A stretch of 11,489 bases of DNA from Alphaproteobacteria bacterium (GTDB taxonomy: Bacteria; Pseudomonadota; Alphaproteobacteria; Puniceispirillales; Puniceispirillaceae). A model generated the notes under the pieces. It did not search any database and was not told the origin of the DNA. It worked only from the letters and a program-made list of their open reading frames with translations. Below are positions 6,326 through 11,489 of this stretch, in pieces. The translations under genes and the position numbers were made by a program. How positions within the stretch are numbered: the first letter of the stretch is position 1; every line of letters begins with the position of its first letter. The stretch is from contig JAKMFG010000232.1 in assembly GCA_022425565.1 (NCBI GenBank), positions 1 through 11,489 on the forward strand, read 5' to 3'.

Positions 6326-8298
6326 CACGCGGCCAGCTCGGCGTCTGCTATTTTCCCGAGCACTGGGACCGGGCCGACTGGCCTGCCGATATTGCCGAGA
6401 TGCGCGAACTCGGCATCGATTTTGTCCGGATGGGCGAGTTTGCCTGGGGTGTGATCGAGCCCGAATCCGGCGTCCTCAATCTCGACTGGATGCAGGACAT
6501 TCTGGACCTGCTGCATGAGAACGGCATCAAGGCCGTGCTGTGCACGCCGACGGCAACGCCGCCAAAATGGCTTGTCGACACGATGCCTGACATGATTGCC
6601 ACCGGCAGGGACGGGCAGCCGCGCAGCTTTGGCTCGCGCCGGCATTACAGCTTTGCGCATCAGGGTTACCGGCGCGAATGTGCGCGCATCACGCGTCTGG
6701 TGGCTGGCCGCTTTGGCACGCATCCAGCCGTCATCGGCTGGCAGACGGACAATGAATATGGCTGCCACGACACGACCATTTCCTATGGCGCGGCCGATCT
6801 TGCCGCCTTTCGCGACTGGCTCGCGCAGCGCTACCAGTCGGCCGATGCGCTGAACAGGTCCTGGGGAAATGTCTTCTGGTCGATGCAGTATCGCAGCTTT
6901 GACGAGGTAGAGCTTCCGAATCTGACAGTGACCGAGGCGAACCCGGCACACTGGATGGATTATCGCCGCTTTGCATCGCGGATGGTGGCAGAATTCAACC
7001 AGCTGCAGGTGGAGATCCTTCGCGAGCTGTCACCAGGGCGCGACATCATCCACAATTTCATGGGCCGGATTCTCGATTTCGACCATTTCGAGCTCGGCGC
7101 GCAGCTGGATGTCTCCTCATGGGATTCCTATCCCCTCGGGTTTCTCGACCAGATGCGCGACCTGTTCGGCCGTGACCACAGGCTTGCCTTTGCCCGTGCC
7201 GGCAATCCGGATTTTCAGGCCTTTCACCATGATCTTTACCGCGCCACTTCCGGAGGTCGCTGGTGGATCATGGAGCAGCAGCCCGGGCCGGTGAACTGGG
7301 CCCCGAACAACATCGCGCCCCGTGACGGCATGATCGCGCTCTGGGCGCTAGAGGCGTTCGCCCATGGTGCCGAGGCCGTCGCCTATTTCCGCTGGCGCCA
7401 GCTTCCCTTTGCGCAGGAACAGATGCATGCCGGGTTGCTGCGACCGGACCGAAGTCGCGCCGAGGGGTTTGTCGAAGCGCAAAAGGTCGCCGAGATTTTG
7501 CGAGATGTCGACTGGCCTGCCACATCAAAGGGCGATGTGGCGCTGGTTTTTGATTATGAATCCTGCTGGGCCTGGGCGACGCAGCCGCAAGGTGAGAATT
7601 TTGACTATTTCCGGCTTCATCTGGAAATTTACAAGGGTCTTCGGCAACTTGGCTTGTCCGTGGACATCCTCTCGCCTGATCAGGCATGCACGCGCCTCGA
7701 AGACTACGATCTTGTCTTTGCCCCCGGCTTGTTCAGCTGTAGTGCAGAGCTGTCTGCGGCGCTCGCCGCCACGAATACGCGCGTGATCCTTGGCCCGCGA
7801 ACAGCGTCGAAAACCGCTGATTTCCGGATACCGGCGGACATGCCGCCTGATTTGCCCGACGCCATCCGTCCGGCCCGTATTGGCCGTGTCGAAAGCTTGG
7901 CTGAGGGGCTGACGGTTCCGGTCGGGGGCGATGCCGGCGCATTGCTTGTCTGGCGTGAATTCGCCGAAGCCACTGGCGGCAGCGAAATAATCATGCAGAC
8001 AGCTGACGGCCATCCCGCGCTGTTGCGCAGGGGGCATATCGACTATCTGTGCGGCTGGCCTGACGAACGGCTTCTGGAATCTCTGATCCGAGCCGCCTGC
8101 GAGACGGCGGGGATCATCACCCGCCCGCTGCCATCTGGTGTGAGGCTGCGTCGGGCCGGTAACAAGGCCTTTGTGATCAATTACAGCGACACAGCTTTCG
8201 ATGTGGCCACGCTAGGGCCTGACACGAGCCTGCTGCATGGCGAGGCCGTTCTCGCACCCTCGGGATTTGCGCTTGTCCAGTTCGGCGGCGCTGCCTGA
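6322..8298 (+). CDS. GH42 family beta-galactosidase, cytoplasmic
   Basis: A 658-residue enzyme of glycoside hydrolase family 42, which removes terminal beta-linked galactose with retention of configuration. The N-terminal TIM barrel opens with LGVCYFPEHW and has the acid/base glutamate E145 in QTDNEYG. The nucleophile is probably E318 in WWIMEQQPGPVNW. Both positions are close to those of characterised GH42 enzymes. The remaining parts are the trimerisation-type domain (about 385-590, with VALVFDYESCWAW) and a small beta domain at the end. No signal peptide is seen, so it acts after import. The GTG at 6322 is chosen because it makes a GTGA overlap with the upstream stop and GGTGG lies five bases before it; a GTG at 6313 in the same frame lacks a ribosome site. 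Last gene of the operon on this strand. Confidence 0.95.
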   Translation: MTRGQLGVCYFPEHWDRADWPADIAEMRELGIDFVRMGEFAWGVIEPESGVLNLDWMQDILDLLHENGIKAVLCTPTATPPKWLVDTMPDMIATGRDGQPRSFGSRRHYSFAHQGYRRECARITRLVAGRFGTHPAVIGWQTDNEYGCHDTTISYGAADLAAFRDWLAQRYQSADALNRSWGNVFWSMQYRSFDEVELPNLTVTEANPAHWMDYRRFASRMVAEFNQLQVEILRELSPGRDIIHNFMGRILDFDHFELGAQLDVSSWDSYPLGFLDQMRDLFGRDHRLAFARAGNPDFQAFHHDLYRATSGGRWWIMEQQPGPVNWAPNNIAPRDGMIALWALEAFAHGAEAVAYFRWRQLPFAQEQMHAGLLRPDRSRAEGFVEAQKVAEILRDVDWPATSKGDVALVFDYESCWAWATQPQGENFDYFRLHLEIYKGLRQLGLSVDILSPDQACTRLEDYDLVFAPGLFSCSAELSAALAATNTRVILGPRTASKTADFRIPADMPPDLPDAIRPARIGRVESLAEGLTVPVGGDAGALLVWREFAEATGGSEIIMQTADGHPALLRRGHIDYLCGWPDERLLESLIRAACETAGIITRPLPSGVRLRRAGNKAFVINYSDTAFDVATLGPDTSLLHGEAVLAPSGFALVQFGGAA

Positions 8299-8308
8299 TC
8301 CTTTCCGG

Positions 8309-9388
8309 TTACAGCCTCAGGCCGGTCTCAAGATCAAACAGGAAAGCCGATTTCGAATCGAAACTGATCTCTGCCTCGTGGCCTGCCTTCATCTGATCCG
8401 GGCTTTCCAGCTCGACGATCAGGTTGCCGCCGTTGCGCGCAGTCGCATAGGCAAAGGACGTGCTGCCCAGATTCTCCACCACATCGATCTTTACCGGCAG
8501 GCGCACCTTGCCAGTTGAGGTGACATGTTCCGGACGGATTCCGACAGCAACCCGTTCGCCGCCGTCACGCGCCCGCCCACGTGCCAGTGTCAGCTCGATA
8601 TCGGGATAACCGTCAAGTGCCACCTTGGCGCCAGCCTTGGTCTGGCCGGTGATCCGCCCTTCAAGGAAATTCATTTTCGGCGACCCGATGAAGCCACCGA
8701 CGAACATATTGTCTGGATCGGCATACAGGGCCTGCGGTGCGCCGACCTGTTCGATCAGCCCGTCCCTCAGGATGACAATCTTGTCCGCGAGTGTCATTGC
8801 CTCGACCTGGTCATGCGTTACATAGATCATTGTCGCCCCGAGATCCTGGTGAAGCTTGGCGATCTCCAGCCGCATCTGGACGCGGAGTTCTGCATCGAGG
8901 TTCGAGAGCGGTTCGTCGAACAGGAAGATTTTCGGTTCGCGCACGATCGAGCGTCCGATGGCAACGCGCTGGCGCTGGCCGCCGGACAGTGCCTTGGGCT
9001 TGCGCTCCAGAAGGTTGTGAAGGCCGAGGATGTCGGCAGCCTTGCGCACACGGCTGTCGATTTCCGCATTGCCGGCGCCATTCATTTTCAGGCTGAAGGC
9101 CATGTTGTCATAGACCGACATATGAGGATAAAGCGCGTAGGACTGGAACACCATGGTTACGCCGCGATCTGACGGGTCACTGTGGGTCACCTCGGTGCCA
9201 CCAATCGCGACGCTGCCGCTCGTCACGCTTTCGAGACCGGCTATCATCCGCAACAATGTCGATTTTCCACAGCCGGACGGACCGACAAATACAGTGAACT
9301 CGCCGGCCTCGACCTCGAGGTCGACGCCATGGATGACTTTGGTGTCTCCAAAGGATTTATAGATGTTTTTCAGGCTCAGTTCGGCCAC
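8309..9388 (-). CDS. ugpC: ABC importer ATP-binding protein, UgpC/MalK/MsmK type
   Basis: A 359-residue ATPase that powers sugar uptake from the cytoplasmic face. Key motifs appear in order: Walker A GPSGCGKST (36-44), Q-loop VFQSYALYP (80-88), signature LSGGQRQR (134-141), Walker B IFLFDEP (154-160), D-loop SNLD and switch histidine H192 in VTHDQ. Residues from about 240 on form the regulatory TOBE-type domain that marks the MalK/UgpC branch. The frame stays open upstream to 9670, but the GTG at 9388 is chosen: the conserved start is MAELSLKNIYKSFG, and GGGGA lies seven bases before it. The gene is convergent with the GH42 gene, with 10 bp between stops, so it must be transcribed separately from the rest of its importer. 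The symbol marks the family; it need not carry glycerol phosphate. Confidence 0.93.
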   Translation of the reverse strand: MAELSLKNIYKSFGDTKVIHGVDLEVEAGEFTVFVGPSGCGKSTLLRMIAGLESVTSGSVAIGGTEVTHSDPSDRGVTMVFQSYALYPHMSVYDNMAFSLKMNGAGNAEIDSRVRKAADILGLHNLLERKPKALSGGQRQRVAIGRSIVREPKIFLFDEPLSNLDAELRVQMRLEIAKLHQDLGATMIYVTHDQVEAMTLADKIVILRDGLIEQVGAPQALYADPDNMFVGGFIGSPKMNFLEGRITGQTKAGAKVALDGYPDIELTLARGRARDGGERVAVGIRPEHVTSTGKVRLPVKIDVVENLGSTSFAYATARNGGNLIVELESPDQMKAGHEAEISFDSKSAFLFDLETGLRL

Positions 9389-9682
9389 CGATATGTCCCC
9401 GCAACGGTCTGATTCAAAGGTGCGATACAGGCTAGATCGGCCTCGTGCAAATAAAAATGGAAAAATCAGCCCTGGCAGGGAATTAGTGGCCTGAAATGTC
9501 ATATCGCCTGTCTTTCGTCCATGTGCCTGTCTCGCCGACCAACCTGTCGGGCAGGCGCCAGTCTGATTTGAAGGCTGGCCATTCGGGTCGAGCCGCTGTA
9601 CATAGTCGGGGCAATGCAAGGTGCGAGTCCTGCCCGAGCATGTGCACCAAGCCCATTTAGGCCCTTTCAAGAAGTCAAATTC
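9389..9682. promoter_or_regulatory. Divergent intergenic region: ATPase gene / SulP gene
   Basis: These 294 bp separate the leftward ATPase from the rightward SulP gene and must hold promoters for both. Reading frames extend into it from both sides but lack family similarity there. I see the GGGGA ribosome site of the ATPase, a TGCAAATA octamer at 9446-9453 (the reverse of TATTTGCA in the 1725-1764 repeat), and three CCTGTC motifs at 9507, 9526 and 9543. Weak complementary arms also occur (GGTGC 9620-9624 with GCACC 9644-9648). I find no clear -35/-10 pair. Confidence 0.5.
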
Positions 9683-11299
9683 ATGTCCTTATCCAAGCCA
9701 AGCAGGCTTCACCGGCTTGTGTGCGGTGAATTCTACAGTGATGATTCCCGCCCGCGCCTGACAGCCAAGCAACTGTCCGTCGAAATCCTGTCGGGCCTTA
9801 CCGTTTCGCTGGCACTGGTGCCCGAGGCGGTGGCTTTTGCCTTTGTTGCCGGCGTGGCGCCGCTTGTCGGGCTTTATGCCGCCTTCATTGTCGGGCTGGT
9901 AACCGCGTTGTTTGGTGGGCGCCCCGGGATGATTTCCGGCGCAACGGGCGCGTTGGCCGTGGTCATGGTTTCGCTCGTCGTCGCGCATGGCGTCCAGTAT
10001 CTCTTTGCCACTGTCATCCTGATGGGAATCCTGCAGCTGATCGCCGGTGCTCTTCGCTGGGGCAAATTCATCCGCATGGTTCCCTATCCTGTCATGCTGG
10101 GTTTCGTGAACGGCCTTGCGATCGTGATCGGCCTTGCGCAGCTCGAGCAATTCAAGATCGCGTCGCCGGATGGTGACATGCGATGGATGGAAGCCGAAAT
10201 GCTCTATGCCACGCTTGGGATGATCGCACTGACCATGCTCGTCATCTGGCAGGCGCCACGGGTGACAAAGCTCATTCCCGCGCCGCTGGCGGCTATCGGT
10301 ATCGTGACGGCGGTGGTGATCGGTTTTGGGATCGATGTGCCGCGGGTGGGCGACCTTGCCAGCCTTGCCGGCGGCCTGCCGGCCTTTGCCATCCCGATGG
10401 TGCCGTTCACGCTGGACACGCTGGTCATCATCTTCCCCTATGCGCTGATCCTCGCCGCCATTGGCCTGATCGAGAGCCTGCTGACCCTGAACCTTGTCGG
10501 CGACATGACAGAGCAGCGCGGCGGCGCATCGCGCGAATGCGCGGCGCAGGGCGCGGCCAATCTTGTGACTGGATTTTTCGGTGGCATGGGTGGCTGTGCG
10601 ATGATCGGACAGTCGATGATCAATGTGAAATCCGGAGGGCGCACACGCCTTGCCGGGGTGGCGGCGGCGCTGTTCCTTCTGGCCTTTATCCTGTTCACAT
10701 CACCGCTGATCGAGCAGATTCCGATCGCCGCGCTTGTCGGGGTGATGTTCATGGTCGTGATCGGCACATTTGCCTGGCACTCGATCACCACACTCCGCAA
10801 GGTGCCCCGCTCTGACGCGCTGGTCATTCTGACCGTCACCGCCGTTACGGTGGCCGAGGACCTTGCCATTGCGGTGGTGGTCGGCGTGATTATGTCGGCG
10901 CTGGTCTATGCCTGGAATGCTGCAAAGGCCGTTCAGGCGTCGAAGCGACCGTCGGTCCGCGAAAAGGGCGCCATCGTCTATGACATCAAGGGACCGCTGT
11001 TCTTTGGGTCGGCAACCGGATTCCGCGAGCTGTTCCAGATCAAGGACGATCCGGAGACGGTGATTATCGATTTTGCCGGATCGCGTGTCGTCGACCAGTC
11101 GGCTCTGCAGGCCATCGAGGACATCGCCGCGAAATATCACGAGGCGGGAAAGACTGTCATGCTTCGCCATCTCAGCCCTGACTGCCACAAGCTGCTGTCG
11201 CGGTCCGGACAGCTGATCATCGGCAGTGACGACGATCCGGAATATAAGGTGGCGGTGGATTACCGTGTCAGGCAGGGTGCCTTCCAGTCGGGCCATTGA
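9683..11299 (+). CDS. SulP (SLC26) family anion transporter with STAS domain
   Basis: A 538-residue inner-membrane transporter of the SulP family, which moves sulfate, bicarbonate or other small anions, usually with protons or sodium. The N-terminal transport domain begins SGLTVSLALVPEAVAFAFVAG (37-57) and has GLYAAFIVGLVTALFGGRP (63-81) and GMISGATGALAVVM (82-95), standard early SulP blocks. Later membrane segments include 246-268, 322-340 and 347-366, and 382-409 ends the membrane part. A cytoplasmic STAS domain follows (about 428-535), with VIIDFAGSRVVDQSALQAI holding the site equivalent to the SpoIIAA serine loop. At 538 residues it is at the short end of the family. Substrate not decidable. 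The ATG at 9683 is preferred over 9614 because it directly precedes the usual N terminus, although its ribosome site (AAGAAG) is weak. It shows no functional link to the sugar locus. Confidence 0.93.
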   Translation: MSLSKPSRLHRLVCGEFYSDDSRPRLTAKQLSVEILSGLTVSLALVPEAVAFAFVAGVAPLVGLYAAFIVGLVTALFGGRPGMISGATGALAVVMVSLVVAHGVQYLFATVILMGILQLIAGALRWGKFIRMVPYPVMLGFVNGLAIVIGLAQLEQFKIASPDGDMRWMEAEMLYATLGMIALTMLVIWQAPRVTKLIPAPLAAIGIVTAVVIGFGIDVPRVGDLASLAGGLPAFAIPMVPFTLDTLVIIFPYALILAAIGLIESLLTLNLVGDMTEQRGGASRECAAQGAANLVTGFFGGMGGCAMIGQSMINVKSGGRTRLAGVAAALFLLAFILFTSPLIEQIPIAALVGVMFMVVIGTFAWHSITTLRKVPRSDALVILTVTAVTVAEDLAIAVVVGVIMSALVYAWNAAKAVQASKRPSVREKGAIVYDIKGPLFFGSATGFRELFQIKDDPETVIIDFAGSRVVDQSALQAIEDIAAKYHEAGKTVMLRHLSPDCHKLLSRSGQLIIGSDDDPEYKVAVDYRVRQGAFQSGH

Positions 11300-11325
11300 C
11301 CGGACCTGCCTCGGTGTTGCCCGAC

Positions 11326-11360
11326 ACACAGGGCCTGACACACAGGGCCTGAAACACAGG
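11326..11360 (+). repeat. 14-bp tandem direct repeat after the SulP gene
   Basis: Two near-identical 14-bp units ACACAGGGCCTGAC (11326-11339) and ACACAGGGCCTGAA (11340-11353) are followed by a partial third copy ACACAGG (11354-11360). The array starts 27 bp after the SulP stop. It looks like a slippage-type minisatellite. I see no T-run and no clear terminator hairpin here. Confidence 0.7.
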
Positions 11361-11409
11361 CGCAGCCTTGCCAGCTGGCGGTCTTGAATCCTGCATTTAC
11401 GGGAAATGG

Positions 11410-11489
11410 CTAGATCTCTTCCCGAGCGCGCCACTCCTCGCATCGATACCCGCAGAACGCATAGCGTTTCGACCTGTTCGCACCATCGC
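11410..11489 (-). CDS. Possible C-terminal end of a hypothetical protein (gene runs off right edge)
   Basis: One minus-strand frame is open from the right edge to a TAG at 11410-11412 and gives 25 residues ending KRYAFCGYRCEEWRAREEI. The mix of aromatic, cysteine and charged residues looks more like protein than the other frames, and a convergent gene after SulP would be a common layout. The stretch is too short to assign a family, and the plus strand is also open here (from an ATG at 11406). Low confidence. Confidence 0.25.
   Translation of the reverse strand, partial: DGANRSKRYAFCGYRCEEWRAREEI

Noticed and set aside
5516..6951. Two long minus-strand open frames opposite GH4 and GH42
   Set aside because: Caused by high GC and codon bias of the sense genes; no family features.
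8293..8322. GCCTGA / TCAGGC arms between the convergent GH42 and ATPase genes as a two-way terminator
   Set aside because: Six-base arms with an 18-base loop that includes coding sequence, and no T-run on either strand.
9595..9660. tRNA-like stretch with GGTGCGAGTCC resembling a T-loop
   Set aside because: No cloverleaf, acceptor stem or anticodon arm can be drawn around it.
9389..9670. 94-residue N-terminal extension of the ATPase frame
   Set aside because: It adds low-complexity residues before the conserved ATPase start; the GTG at 9388 has a good ribosome site and gives the normal family length.
11400..11424. Inverted repeat CGGGAA-N13-TTCCCG as terminator
   Set aside because: Six-base arms, long loop and no T-run; insufficient to call.
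1..11489. Search for CRISPR repeats, transposases, phage or defence genes
   Set aside because: No repeat-spacer pattern and no such protein motifs seen; all long genes fit ordinary metabolic or transport families.

Overview
The window is about 60% GC by eye, compact, and read with ATG or GTG starts behind purine-rich ribosome sites. The families present (GFA-type zinc protein, Tat-exported FecR-domain protein, CUT1 sugar importer with UgpC/MalK-type ATPase, GH4 and GH42 glycosidases, SulP permease) suggest an alphaproteobacterium, possibly aquatic or marine. This placement is inferred from gene content and style only; no rRNA, tRNA or phylogenetic marker is present.

Left part (1-1623): the 5' end of a GFA/CENP-V family gene runs off the left edge on the minus strand. 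Divergent from it is a class I SAM-dependent methyltransferase (272-919, +). Convergent with that is a Tat-signal, FecR-domain exported protein (937-1623, -). These look like ordinary single genes.

Centre (1624-9388): a galactoside uptake and degradation locus. A 302-bp intergenic region carries a 20-bp tandem direct repeat, a small inverted repeat and a possible -10 box. Then come a periplasmic sugar-binding protein, a strong GC-rich hairpin with a T-rich tail, two inner-membrane permeases, a GH4 glycosidase with the CHSV motif typical of alpha-galactosidases, and a GH42 beta-galactosidase. The last four genes are tightly packed (stop/start abutting, 22-bp gap, 4-bp GTGA overlap). The matching ATPase lies on the opposite strand, its stop only 10 bp from the GH42 stop, so it needs its own promoter. 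Neither glycosidase has a signal peptide. The simplest model is that a galactoside or short galacto-oligosaccharide is captured in the periplasm, imported intact with ATP, and trimmed in the cytoplasm by an alpha- and then a beta-galactosidase. No transcription factor is encoded in the window.

Right part (9389-11489): a 294-bp divergent intergenic region, a SulP-family anion transporter with a C-terminal STAS domain (9683-11299, +), a short 14-bp tandem repeat, and possibly the C-terminal end of another minus-strand gene at the right edge.

I see no CRISPR array, transposase, integrase, phage gene, toxin-antitoxin pair or obvious defence system. The most interesting item is the pairing of GH4 and GH42 with one importer. 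It would suit a substrate carrying both alpha- and beta-linked galactose, such as the digalactosyl-glycerol head group of the algal and cyanobacterial lipid DGDG. That substrate is a hypothesis.
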